Positions 34,650 through 41,808 of a stretch of 41,808 nt of DNA are shown here, piece by piece. A program made the position numbers and the translations under genes. The notes under the pieces were generated by a model, which saw only the letters and a list, made by a program, of their open reading frames with translations, had not been told where the DNA came from and made no database searches. Within the stretch, counting starts at the first letter, position 1, and every line of letters begins with the position of its first letter. Where the stretch lies: positions 1 to 41,808 of the forward strand of contig CAJXEC010000008.1 in NCBI GenBank assembly GCA_913052165.1. Direction: 5' to 3'. Origin of the DNA: an uncultured Rhodospirillaceae bacterium. Its GTDB lineage: Bacteria; Pseudomonadota; Alphaproteobacteria; MPNO01; UBA2964.

Positions 34650-35129
34650 ATGTCAGATAAGTTATTAGAAACACTTACAGGCGCAGCTGTTTTGGCGTTA
34701 GGAATTGGCTTTTGCGTCTATGCTTATATTGCGGGGGGTCAAAGGACACCTGAGGGTTATAGGCTAATCGCTAAATTTGATCGCGTTGACGGTCTAAAAC
34801 GGGGCAGCGAAGTGCGGATAGGTGGTGTTAAAGTTGGGACTGTTACTGATCAATCCCTTGACCCCCAGACTTTTTTAGCGGTTGTCACTTTCCATATTGC
34901 TGGGGAGGTAAAGTTGCCAAAAGATAGCTCTGCACAGATTACTTCATCAGGTCTGTTAGGAGATATGTATGTATCAATTCAGCCAGGAGCGGACGAAGAA
35001 AATTTGGGTGCGGGAGATGAATTGACGCACACTCAAGGGGCAGTGGACCTAGTGTCTCTTATCGGTAGAATGATATTCTCGCAAACAAATCAAAAAAAAG
35101 ATACATCTCGCGCTAAAACTGTGAAATGA
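34650..35129 (+). CDS. mlaD: MlaD-type MCE-domain protein
   Basis: A 159-residue substrate-binding component of the Mla lipid transport system, which moves phospholipids between outer and inner membranes. One membrane segment (about residues 7-26) anchors it, with the MCE domain (about 34-115) in the periplasm: AKFDRVDGLKRGSEVRIGG, then GLLGDMYVSIQPG and a short C-terminal part. The length fits a single-MCE, hexameric MlaD. The ABC partners MlaE and MlaF are not next to it, which is usual for Alphaproteobacteria, where this gene travels with NDUFA12. Its stop overlaps the methyltransferase start by four bases (ATGA). Confidence 0.9.
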   Translation: MSDKLLETLTGAAVLALGIGFCVYAYIAGGQRTPEGYRLIAKFDRVDGLKRGSEVRIGGVKVGTVTDQSLDPQTFLAVVTFHIAGEVKLPKDSSAQITSSGLLGDMYVSIQPGADEENLGAGDELTHTQGAVDLVSLIGRMIFSQTNQKKDTSRAKTVK

Positions 35130-35890
35130 GTAAAACTCTTACTCAGCAGCGTTGGATCGCTGAACGATATGCCTTCAATGCAGGTTTTGTCGCTAAGTTG
35201 GGGGAACCCCTTATATCATTGCTCAAACCGAAAGCTGGTGAACGCATCCTAGATTTAGGTTGCGGTGATGGCGCTCTTACGCAGAAGCTCCTTAAGTTTG
35301 ATGTTGAGGTGTTAGGTGTCGACTCGTCTAATGACCAAATAGCGGCGGCTAAGTCAAAGGGTTTAAACGCTATTGTTTGCGATGGGCACTGTCTAGATTT
35401 CGATAACGAATTCGATGCGGTGATGTCGAACGCAGCCCTGCATTGGATGTCAAAAGATCCTGATGCGGTCATCCGGGGTATCTTCAATGCATTGAAGCCA
35501 GGGGGAAGAATGGTCGCTGAAATGGGAGGGAAAGGCAATATTGACCGTATCCTTGGTGCATTAAAGACTACCCTTTATGAATTTGGTGTAGATTGGAGGG
35601 AATTTTATTCATGGTATTTTCCTGATCAGGAAGATTACTCTGAACGGCTCGCAAAAGCCGGTTTTCTTATAGGTAAAATAGAGCTTTTTCCTCGCCCTAC
35701 AGAATTACCTGGCGATATAGCAAAATGGTTGGAAACGTTCGCAGAACCATTTCTATCTTCTGTGGCAGAAACCCGTAGGCCGGATTTATTGGACGCAATT
35801 AAGCAAGTGTTGCGGCCTTTTTTGTTTAAGAATGATCGTTGGATTATAGATTATATGAGGCTTCGCGTTATAGCGAAAAAACCCTATTGA
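35126..35890 (+). CDS. Class I SAM-dependent methyltransferase (trans-aconitate methyltransferase-like)
   Basis: A 254-residue methyltransferase with the Rossmann-like fold. Motif I is RILDLGCGDGALTQKL (about residues 41-56), followed by an acidic residue in VLGVDSSND that binds the ribose of S-adenosylmethionine, and a motif IV-type SNAALHWM. SNAALHW and the following region resemble trans-aconitate methyltransferase (Tam) and its relatives, but the substrate is not certain. It is part of a tightly spaced plus-strand group with mlaD upstream, where the stop and start overlap, and the DUF2155 gene downstream, whose start overlaps its stop. A role in lipid or cofactor modification is possible, but nothing in the sequence decides it. 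Confidence 0.88.
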   Translation: MSKTLTQQRWIAERYAFNAGFVAKLGEPLISLLKPKAGERILDLGCGDGALTQKLLKFDVEVLGVDSSNDQIAAAKSKGLNAIVCDGHCLDFDNEFDAVMSNAALHWMSKDPDAVIRGIFNALKPGGRMVAEMGGKGNIDRILGALKTTLYEFGVDWREFYSWYFPDQEDYSERLAKAGFLIGKIELFPRPTELPGDIAKWLETFAEPFLSSVAETRRPDLLDAIKQVLRPFLFKNDRWIIDYMRLRVIAKKPY

Positions 35891-36381
35891 AGATAATCTA
35901 TATTATTTCAATTCTTCTTTTTTTTGGGGCAGATGTTTTGGCCCAGACCACAGCGGTTCATACGTCTCGAATTATTGCATCTGTGAAGCAAAGGGATTTG
36001 TCGGTGTTAAAGGGTGACGGAGCGGTTTTGCAAGGGTTAGACAAGGTGACTGCTAGAATTTCTAGATTTCAAGTCCCAGTAAATACTACTGTCGTTTTTG
36101 GTTCTTTGGGAGTGACGGTTCGCGCGTGTTATAAAAGGCCTCCAGAAGAGACACCAGAAACCTCCGTGTTTATCGAAATAGATGAAATCAGAAATGGAGA
36201 CGAGGTATCTCGAATATTTTCAGGTTGGATGTTTGCCTCAAGTCCAGCTTTATCGGCGTTAGAGCACCCAGTCTACGACGTTTGGGTTTTGGATTGCATT
36301 AATGCTTCAAGCGCAGCCTCCGGCAGATCCTTTTTGAATTCCCCCGAAGCTTTGAGCGCTGCCGATAACAAGTGGCGGTAG
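35887..36381 (+). CDS. DUF2155 domain-containing exported protein
   Basis: A 164-residue secreted protein. The start is a TTG at 35887 that overlaps the methyltransferase stop (TTGA). It gives the leader MKIIYIISILLFFGADVLAQ, a clear signal peptide, whereas an upstream ATG at 35839 would only reread the methyltransferase. The domain includes TARISRFQVPVNTTVVFGSL, TVRACYKRPPEETPETSVF and ends near HPVYDVWVLDC, with two Cys that could pair. The family is almost restricted to Alphaproteobacteria and has no known function. After the WVLDC landmark, where homologues usually end, there are 27 extra residues that overlap the aat gene on the other strand by 109 bases. Confidence 0.85.
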   Translation: MKIIYIISILLFFGADVLAQTTAVHTSRIIASVKQRDLSVLKGDGAVLQGLDKVTARISRFQVPVNTTVVFGSLGVTVRACYKRPPEETPETSVFIEIDEIRNGDEVSRIFSGWMFASSPALSALEHPVYDVWVLDCINASSAASGRSFLNSPEALSAADNKWR

Positions 36382-36923
36382 CCGCTACGGTGAATCTCCA
36401 CTACCCCAAATTGCGCAAGGTGAGACGTCACAAATTGGGTGTCCAGTAATTTGAATCCTCCTTGTTGCAGGCGAGCTACTAAATGCACCAGTGCCACTTT
36501 GCTCGCATCTCTTGCTTTACTAAACATGCTCTCGCCAAAAAAAGCACCCCCAACAGCCACTCCATATAACCCCCCGACAAGCAAGTTGTTCTGCCAAGTT
36601 TCTATGCTATGGGCTTTACCATCCTCGAAAAGCTGGACGTAAAGTTTAACGATCTCATCGTTGATCCATGTTTCTTCTCTACCGGGGCGTTTGTCAGCGC
36701 AAGCCCGTATAACCTCCTCGAAACACGTATCACAACTGATACTATAAATGTTACTGCGAACAGTTTTCTTGAGTCTTCTGGGTATGTGGAAGGATTTAAG
36801 TGGAATGATCCCACGTTTTTCAGGGTCAACCCAGAAGAGTTTTGTATCTTCACGCCTCTCTGCCATTGGGAATAGACCCTCTGCATAAGCGCGTAGTAAG
36901 ATTTCTGGGTTTAAGCCCACCAT
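36273..36923 (-). CDS. aat: Leucyl/phenylalanyl-tRNA-protein transferase
   Basis: A 216-residue transferase that adds Leu or Phe from tRNA to the N-terminus of proteins starting with Arg or Lys, marking them for ClpS-ClpAP. Motifs are LLRAYAEGLFPMAERRE, WVDPEKRGIIPL, the core GGLYGVAVGGAFFGESMFS and LLDTQFVTSHLAQFG near the C-terminus. The length is normal. It starts four bases after the accC stop. It reads into the tail of the DUF2155 gene from the other direction by 109 bases. The C-terminal TQTS ending resembles those of alphaproteobacterial homologues, so I think the stop is correct here and the DUF2155 tail is the extended partner. Confidence 0.95.
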   Translation of the reverse strand: MVGLNPEILLRAYAEGLFPMAERREDTKLFWVDPEKRGIIPLKSFHIPRRLKKTVRSNIYSISCDTCFEEVIRACADKRPGREETWINDEIVKLYVQLFEDGKAHSIETWQNNLLVGGLYGVAVGGAFFGESMFSKARDASKVALVHLVARLQQGGFKLLDTQFVTSHLAQFGVVEIHRSGYRHLLSAALKASGEFKKDLPEAALEALMQSKTQTS

Positions 36924-36927
36924 GTAT

Positions 36928-38277
36928 TTAGGGGGTTGTGCGTCTTTCGACCATTTTTGCTAGCCAATGAATATCATAGTCACCGGCTAAAAATTCCGGT
37001 TGAGCAATAATTTCTTGATGCAAGGGAATGGTCGTTGAAATTCCCGTAATGACATACTCGTCAAGGGCACGTCTCAACCTCATAACGCACTCATTACGAT
37101 TTTCCCCATGAATAATTAGCTTGGACACAAGACTGTCATAATGAGGTTGGACGCGATAGCCTGCATATAAGCCAGAGTCTACTCGAACTCCGAGACCACC
37201 AGGCGGATGATAGTCCTTGACCAAACCGGGAGAGGGGGTGAAGTCTGCCGCATTCTCTGCATTTATTCTGCATTCGATCGCATGGCCTCGATATGACACT
37301 TCATTTTGGGAAAGACTGAGGGATGAGCCTGCAGCAATCCGAAGTTGCTCTTTCACGATATCCAGACCGGTAACCATCTCAGTCACGGGATGTTCAACCT
37401 GTAACCTGGTATTCATTTCTATGAAATAAAATTCCCCGTTTTCGTAGAGGAACTCGATGGTGCCGGCATTTTTATATCCCAATTTTGATAATGCTTGGCA
37501 GACCTTTCGTCCGATAGTGTCACGCTCCTCTGAGTCTAAAATTGTGCAACCAGCCTCTTCGAGGACTTTTTGATGGCGACGTTGTAACGAGCAATCTCTC
37601 TCGCCTAAATGGATTACATTATTGTTGCCGTCTCCCAATATTTGAATCTCGATATGACGGGGTCGTTCGAGAAACTTTTCTAGGTATAGTGCATCATCTC
37701 CAAATGCCGCTTTTGCTTCCGCGCGAGCTCGTGAGATAGAGGCTTCCAAATCGCTTTTTTCATGAACGACTTGCATGCCCCTACCGCCTCCTCCGGCAGA
37801 AGCTTTCACCAGTACTGGATAGCCAAGGTGTTCTGAAACTTTCAGGGCAGTTGTTAAGTCGGTGATTTCGCCGTCTGAACCTGGGACAACCGGTATCCCT
37901 AATTCTTTTACTTTTGATTTTGAGGCGATTTTATCCCCCATCAGCTTAATATGTTCTGCTGTAGGCCCAATAAAGTTAATGCCATGCTCCTCTACAATGG
38001 ATGCAAAACGAGCACTTTCAGACAGAAATCCGTAGCCTGGGTGGATAGCATTGGCATTTGTGATCACCGCAGCTGTGATAATTCCTGGAATGTTCAGGTA
38101 TGATTCAGACGCAGTTGCCCCCCCTATACAGACACTCTCATCCGCTAACCGGACATGCATTGCGTCAGCATCTGCAGTAGAGTGCACTGCCACCGTGCTA
38201 ATACCCATCTCATGGCAGGCTCTATTGATCCGGAGGGCGATTTCGCCCCGATTGGCTATTAAAACTTTTTCAAACAT
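36928..38277 (-). CDS. accC: Acetyl-CoA carboxylase, biotin carboxylase subunit
   Basis: A 449-residue ATP-grasp enzyme that carboxylates biotin on AccB, the first committed step of fatty acid synthesis. The N-terminal MFEKVLIANRGEIALRI is the family signature. The glycine-rich ATP loop is KASAGGGGRGM. GERDCSLQRRHQKVLEEA and EFLYENGEFYFIEMNTRLQ contain metal- and bicarbonate-site residues. RAxDEY-type sequence ends the C-terminal domain. Length is typical (E. coli 449). accB lies nine bases upstream and aroQ before that, the usual alphaproteobacterial order. aat follows. Confidence 0.97.
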   Translation of the reverse strand: MFEKVLIANRGEIALRINRACHEMGISTVAVHSTADADAMHVRLADESVCIGGATASESYLNIPGIITAAVITNANAIHPGYGFLSESARFASIVEEHGINFIGPTAEHIKLMGDKIASKSKVKELGIPVVPGSDGEITDLTTALKVSEHLGYPVLVKASAGGGGRGMQVVHEKSDLEASISRARAEAKAAFGDDALYLEKFLERPRHIEIQILGDGNNNVIHLGERDCSLQRRHQKVLEEAGCTILDSEERDTIGRKVCQALSKLGYKNAGTIEFLYENGEFYFIEMNTRLQVEHPVTEMVTGLDIVKEQLRIAAGSSLSLSQNEVSYRGHAIECRINAENAADFTPSPGLVKDYHPPGGLGVRVDSGLYAGYRVQPHYDSLVSKLIIHGENRNECVMRLRRALDEYVITGISTTIPLHQEIIAQPEFLAGDYDIHWLAKMVERRTTP

Positions 38278-38286
38278 TTTTTTGGA

Positions 38287-38733
38287 TTATTCAATCACTA
38301 TTAGCTCTTCGCCAAACTCCACTGGCGTTCTATCAGACACTTTAATTTCAACAATTTTACCTGAGCGGGGCGCGCGCAATGGATTGAAGGTTTTCATAGC
38401 CTCTATCAGAAGCAAAGTATCGCCCTCTTTCACTAAGTCGTTGGGTTTAATGAAATTTGCTGCTCCAGGTTCTGGAGATAAATAAACGATACCAACCATT
38501 GGAGATAAAACAGCCTCACCCGTTTGCTTAGTTGTGGATGCTTCCTTCTTGGCTATTGTTTGATCCTCCGACGGTGGTGCCATTTGACTTACCGGGTGAT
38601 TCTCAAACTGGAGAGATCTGGAAACCCTGATGGTTTTCTTGTCTTCTTTAATTTCTATTTCGGTAAGATCATTTTCCTTCAGGAGTTCGGAAAGCTTTCT
38701 AATTGCAGTTTCTTCTATTTCAAATTTACCCAT
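38287..38733 (-). CDS. accB: Biotin carboxyl carrier protein of acetyl-CoA carboxylase
   Basis: A 148-residue carrier that holds biotin for AccC and the carboxyltransferase. The C-terminal biotinyl domain has the biotinylated Lys at 114 in LLLIEAMKTFNPL. The proline/serine-containing linker (about 45-70) and an N-terminal domain with IRKLSELLKENDLTEIEIKE are standard. Its start overlaps the end of aroQ by eight bases, and accC follows nine bases later, so the three are translated together. Confidence 0.96.
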   Translation of the reverse strand: MGKFEIEETAIRKLSELLKENDLTEIEIKEDKKTIRVSRSLQFENHPVSQMAPPSEDQTIAKKEASTTKQTGEAVLSPMVGIVYLSPEPGAANFIKPNDLVKEGDTLLLIEAMKTFNPLRAPRSGKIVEIKVSDRTPVEFGEELIVIE

Positions 38734-39187
38734 CTATAAATTTTCCATTTCTCAACAAATCATCTACCGCATTTAAAGCGAGAATATATCCGTACGTGCC
38801 GAATCCACAGATTATTCCCGAGGCAATATCGGAAATAAGTGATTCACGTCTGAAGATTTCACGTTTCAAGACGTTAGAAATATGCACTTCGATAACCGGG
38901 CAATCACAAGAAATTAAAGCATCTCTAATCGCTATAGATGTATGGGTATAAGCGGCGGGGTTGATAATTATTGCACCGACTTTAGAGAGGTCTTGTATCC
39001 AATCAATAAGTTGTCCTTCGCTATTAGTTTGTCGAAAATCCAACCTATAACCAGCCGCGCTAGCGTGTTCTTTACATGCAGCCTCAATTTCACTGAGGGT
39101 TTGATGCCCATATATATCTTGTTCCCTGCTCCCAAGTAAGTTGAGGTTGGGCCCATTCAAAATTGCTATCGTTTTTTTTCGCCTCAA
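38726..39187 (-). CDS. aroQ: Type II 3-dehydroquinate dehydratase
   Basis: A 153-residue enzyme of the shikimate pathway that dehydrates 3-dehydroquinate. The N-terminal AILNGPNLNLLGSREQDIYG contains the active-site Tyr. Further motifs are FRQTNSEGQLIDWIQ, IINPAAYTHTSIAI and CPVIEVHISN, all in the right order. The dodecameric type II form is usual in Alphaproteobacteria. The start codon is TTG at 39187. The alternative ATG five bases upstream is out of frame. It is the first gene of the aroQ-accB-accC-aat operon, so the promoter should lie in the gap to the decarboxylase gene. Confidence 0.95.
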   Translation of the reverse strand: MRRKKTIAILNGPNLNLLGSREQDIYGHQTLSEIEAACKEHASAAGYRLDFRQTNSEGQLIDWIQDLSKVGAIIINPAAYTHTSIAIRDALISCDCPVIEVHISNVLKREIFRRESLISDIASGIICGFGTYGYILALNAVDDLLRNGKFIDG

Positions 39188-39524
39188 TACATTTTTCCAG
39201 CGCTTCTTATTTCTATAGCAATACAGTAGCTGGGTACTGCGCGCAATATGGATGACAATAACACACCCGTTAATTCTATCTTCATTTTAGGTGCTATTAC
39301 TGTAGGGCTCATATGACAAAATTGAACACTCTCACCAAATATTGGGCTTGGACAGAAAATGTCGATTCTCATAAAAGTTACTTGATCATAATAAAGGACG
39401 AAATCTTTTGGGCTCTAAATAACGGGATATCGATAAAGTAGATTGAAAAAATGTATTTGTTCTTTAGAAAATTTAAACAATGCTTTTCTAAAAATTGAAT
39501 TTTAGAAGTTTTGTCCGTAAGAAA
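39188..39524. other. Divergent intergenic stretch between aroQ and the decarboxylase
   Basis: This 337-base gap lies between two genes reading apart and should carry both promoters. A 62-codon minus frame (39184-39372) ends on the aroQ start in a TTGA overlap, but its sequence is not recognisable and its composition is that of non-coding DNA. I found no convincing -35/-10 pair, hairpin or operator. Confidence 0.4.
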
Positions 39525-40667
39525 ATGAAGCCAGACCCTATGAATAAAAAAATTATTGAATTTTTAGAAGAGCACAATCCTGATAGCCCATGCCTGGTTG
39601 TTGATATTGATCTGGTTATTGAGCAATACGAAAATCTAAGCCGGTTTCTGCCTTTGGTAGAAATTTTTTATGCAATTAAGGCAAATCCAGCCAAGGAAAT
39701 CCTCTTAAGTTTGCTCTCCCTCGGGAGTCGTTTCGATGCGGCTAGCATCTTTGAAATCCGTCAATGTTTGGCGGTTGGAGCACAGCCATGTCAACTTTCA
39801 TTTGGTAATACGATAAAAAAAGAATCCGCTATTGCAGAAGCCTTTCAGGCAGGTGTAAGCCTTTTCGCTGTAGATTGTGATGCAGAAGTTGAAAAAATAT
39901 CGCGTGTAGCCCCTGGTGCGGCAGTGTTCTGTCGATTTCTTACCAGTGGTGCAGGAGCTGACTGGCCCCTCTCGAATAAGTTCGGGATTGCGCCTGACGA
40001 AGTAATTGATGTGTTAGTGAAAGCAAAACGCATTGGTTTAAAACCTCAGGGTATTTCTTTTCACGTGGGCTCTCAACAGCGCAAGCCAAAGCAATGGGCT
40101 GATGCAATTGCAAAAGCTGCTCAATTATTTTTGAAGGCAAATAAGTCGGGAATTAAACTTGAATTACTCAATATCGGTGGTGGTTTTCCGTCGAGGTATA
40201 AAGAGGGTATACCTAACCTAAATGAGATATGTGAGGAGATTACAAAGGCTCTATGTCTTCATTTTGGAAGTTCTGTGCCCCGCGTTATTGCTGAACCTGG
40301 GAGATACATAGCCGGCGATGCGGGGGTAATAGAGGCGGAGGTGGTGCTAGTTTCTCAAAAAAGACATGGGGGACGCCGGTGGATTTATGTGGATATAGGA
40401 AAGTTCGGTGGGCTGATAGAAACTATTGGGGAGGCTATCCGATACAAAATTGAAACAACAAGGGATGGAGGTGCTACAGGACCAGTGGTATTAGCAGGTC
40501 CTACTTGTGATGAAATGGACGTACTCTACGATCAGTCGAATTACCAGCTCCCTTTGGACTTACGAGAAGGAGACAAAATAAGATTTTTGAGCGCCGGTGC
40601 CTACACGGCTAGTTATTCATCAACTGGTTTTAACGGGTTCCCGCCTCTACGCGAGTATTATATTTGA
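39525..40667 (+). CDS. Ornithine/lysine-type PLP decarboxylase (fold type III)
   Basis: A 380-residue decarboxylase that makes putrescine from ornithine or cadaverine from lysine. The PLP Lys is at 52 (FYAIKANP). His180 in HVGSQ stacks on the cofactor, GGG at 218-220 and EPGRY with Glu257 and Arg260 hold it, and Cys328 with Asp329 in GPTCDEMD is the catalytic pair across the dimer. AYTASY near 359-364 carries the cofactor Tyr360. All catalytic residues are intact. The start at 39525 is preferred because the longer frame from a TTG at 39495 adds only a basic tail with no family match. The start at 39540 is also possible. It belongs to the eukaryotic-like ODC group common in Alphaproteobacteria. 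Confidence 0.9.
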   Translation: MKPDPMNKKIIEFLEEHNPDSPCLVVDIDLVIEQYENLSRFLPLVEIFYAIKANPAKEILLSLLSLGSRFDAASIFEIRQCLAVGAQPCQLSFGNTIKKESAIAEAFQAGVSLFAVDCDAEVEKISRVAPGAAVFCRFLTSGAGADWPLSNKFGIAPDEVIDVLVKAKRIGLKPQGISFHVGSQQRKPKQWADAIAKAAQLFLKANKSGIKLELLNIGGGFPSRYKEGIPNLNEICEEITKALCLHFGSSVPRVIAEPGRYIAGDAGVIEAEVVLVSQKRHGGRRWIYVDIGKFGGLIETIGEAIRYKIETTRDGGATGPVVLAGPTCDEMDVLYDQSNYQLPLDLREGDKIRFLSAGAYTASYSSTGFNGFPPLREYYI

Positions 40668-40698
40668 AAAACAAACCATTACCATTTGGGAACAGTAA

Positions 40699-41346
40699 AT
40701 GAAAATATTCGGTTACTTTCGTTCTTCTGCAGCGTTTCGTCTACGCATCGCAATGAATTTTAAAGGTCTGAGCTATGACTATAACCTTGTAAATTTACAG
40801 TCGGGAGACCATCTGAGCGATGACTTCAAACGCATAAATCCTCAGGGACGAGTACCAGCAATCGATATTGAGGGAAATATCCTCACACAGTCATTGGCTA
40901 TTATCGAGTATCTTGATGAGGTTTATCCAGCTCCTCCCCTTTTGCCATCAGACCCACTTGGAAAAGCAAAGGTTCGGGGGATAGCCGGCCTAATAGCTTG
41001 TGATATACATCCACTTAATAATTTAGCAGTGCTGAATTATCTTAGAGATCAACTAACAGCCGAGGAAGAGGCGCGGTTGGCTTGGTATAGACATTGGGTT
41101 AAAGAGGGATTTGATGGGTTAGAGCTGATCCTTGGAGCAAACGTTGAAACCGGACAATTTTGTTTCGGGGATACGCCAACCGTTGCCGATATTTGCCTCG
41201 TTCCGCAGGTGGTAAATGCAAAACGATTTAACTGTAATTTGGCGAGCTATCCGGAGATCCTTCGGATCTTTGAGGAGTGCATGAGCTTGAGTCAATTTGC
41301 AGACGCGGATCCAATGAATCAGCCAGAGGCAGCGGAGCTAGCGTGA
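40699..41346 (+). CDS. maiA: Maleylacetoacetate isomerase (zeta-class glutathione transferase)
   Basis: A 215-residue enzyme that converts maleylacetoacetate to fumarylacetoacetate in tyrosine/homogentisate breakdown, using glutathione. The zeta-class signature SSAAFRLRIAM, with the active-site SSxxxxR pattern, is at residues 9-19. NPQGRVPAID and the glutathione-contact TQSLAIIEYLDE follow. The C-terminal helical domain includes GDTPTVADICLVPQ. The length is right. It follows the decarboxylase gene by 31 bases. No homogentisate dioxygenase or fumarylacetoacetase is near, so a broader isomerase role (for example maleylpyruvate) is possible. Its stop overlaps the M48 protease gene on the other strand by nine bases. 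Confidence 0.9.
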   Translation: MKIFGYFRSSAAFRLRIAMNFKGLSYDYNLVNLQSGDHLSDDFKRINPQGRVPAIDIEGNILTQSLAIIEYLDEVYPAPPLLPSDPLGKAKVRGIAGLIACDIHPLNNLAVLNYLRDQLTAEEEARLAWYRHWVKEGFDGLELILGANVETGQFCFGDTPTVADICLVPQVVNAKRFNCNLASYPEILRIFEECMSLSQFADADPMNQPEAAELA

Positions 41347-41808
41347 CCTTGATTTCGATACCCCTTTTGTCGCTGAAAGGATATCAAACGCTCTTTTTGA
41401 GCCCGGTTGGGTAATATCAAGTAATCTGATGGCGCGTTGCGCCATCAAACGAGCGGTGGTTTTCCTTTGGAGTAAGAGATTATATTCTGCAGACGCTAGA
41501 GCCGCTAAGCCTGGTTCCCCTAGACGATCGTATGCAGTCCCGAGCAAGTGCCAGGCCATGTGGTTTTTGGGATCTTTTTGAATTGCCCTGGTGACAAGCT
41601 TTTTAATGGTGCTAAGAAGGTGGGGGTCTGATAACTCTAACATAGAGTGAGCGAGCTTAATCATAATTAGGGGAGCTTTTGGTAAAAGTTTTAGTGCTCT
41701 TTGATAAGAATTTCTTGCTTCCGATATTCGACCATGTTCGAATAGTATCTGACCCATAAGTTCATAAAAAAAAGGATTTTCGGGTTCATCCTTAATTAAT
41801 CCTTTGAC
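41338..41808 (-). CDS. M48-family metalloprotease, C-terminal TPR part (cut by window edge)
   Basis: The last 156 residues of a periplasmic zinc-protease-family protein of the BepA/YfgC type, which helps outer-membrane protein assembly. Reading continues without a stop from the right edge: EPENPFFYELMGQILFEHGR is the characteristic start of the TPR region in these proteins. Tetratricopeptide repeats follow, including AWHLLGTAYDRLGEPGLAAL. The gene's catalytic HEXXH domain lies beyond the window. The C-terminus ends in a basic GVSKSRSR. In related bacteria this gene lies near aroQ and accB, often with a DsbA-family gene between. Here the decarboxylase and maiA lie between them. Confidence 0.85.
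   Translation of the reverse strand, partial: VKGLIKDEPENPFFYELMGQILFEHGRISEARNSYQRALKLLPKAPLIMIKLAHSMLELSDPHLLSTIKKLVTRAIQKDPKNHMAWHLLGTAYDRLGEPGLAALASAEYNLLLQRKTTARLMAQRAIRLLDITQPGSKRAFDILSATKGVSKSRSR

Noticed and set aside
39184-39372. A 62-codon frame whose stop overlaps the aroQ TTG start
   Set aside because: The overlap looks like coupling, but the protein sequence is unrecognisable, and a leader of this kind is not expected before aroQ. Chance is the simpler reading.

Overview
The window appears to come from two organisms. Bases 1 to about 1450 are very AT-rich (for example 10 G/C in the 60 bases 181-240). They carry the 5' end of leuS, a DUF3576 lipoprotein and the start of a porin, a set I associate with SAR11/Pelagibacter. 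At about 1451-1480 the porin frame breaks off and the sequence becomes, inside one codon neighbourhood, the interior of a CoxM-like FAD-subunit gene. Base composition changes there (36 G/C in the 60 bases 4021-4080). Everything after this looks like one mid-GC alphaproteobacterium, supported by DUF3126, the NDUFA12 subunit of complex I, DUF2155, a single-gene MlaD and the aat/accC/accB/aroQ block. Two genes truncated and fused point to an assembly or amplification chimera rather than a real gene fusion. The SAR11-like DNA suggests a marine sample.

Region 1451-9106 is a compact plus-strand catabolic operon. It holds a molybdenum hydroxylase (CoxM/CoxS/CoxL-like, not a canonical CO dehydrogenase), a Pht5-like protein, an AMP-forming acyl-CoA ligase, a TauD/TfdA dioxygenase and a dienelactone-hydrolase-like protein. 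Several stops and starts touch or overlap. Region 9469-13735 holds small housekeeping genes: DUF3126, a cyclophilin, an ornithine-cyclodeaminase-family protein, glutaminyl-tRNA synthetase and a hotdog thioesterase.

Region 13785-22895 is a second catabolic island. It has two UbiD-family decarboxylases, a VOC protein, both subunits of a Rieske ring-hydroxylating oxygenase, a GMC oxidoreductase, an enoyl-CoA hydratase-family protein and a Gfo/Idh/MocA oxidoreductase. I read it as breakdown of an aromatic or related carboxylic acid, but the substrate cannot be read from sequence. There is no regulator, no UbiX and no membrane transporter in either island.

Region 23014-28155 holds a VWA protein, a membrane J-domain protein and galU-ugd-pgm, which make UDP-glucose and UDP-glucuronate for surface polysaccharide. 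Region 28189-34256 holds a SPOR-domain D,D-carboxypeptidase, clpS-clpA, a FemAB/GNAT-like protein and RidA. Region 34257-39187 is a conserved alphaproteobacterial block: NDUFA12, mlaD, a methyltransferase and DUF2155 on plus, meeting aat, accC, accB and aroQ on minus. The window ends with an ornithine/lysine-type decarboxylase, maiA and the C-terminal TPR part of an M48 metalloprotease that runs off the edge. I saw no rRNA, tRNA, CRISPR array, transposase or integrase.
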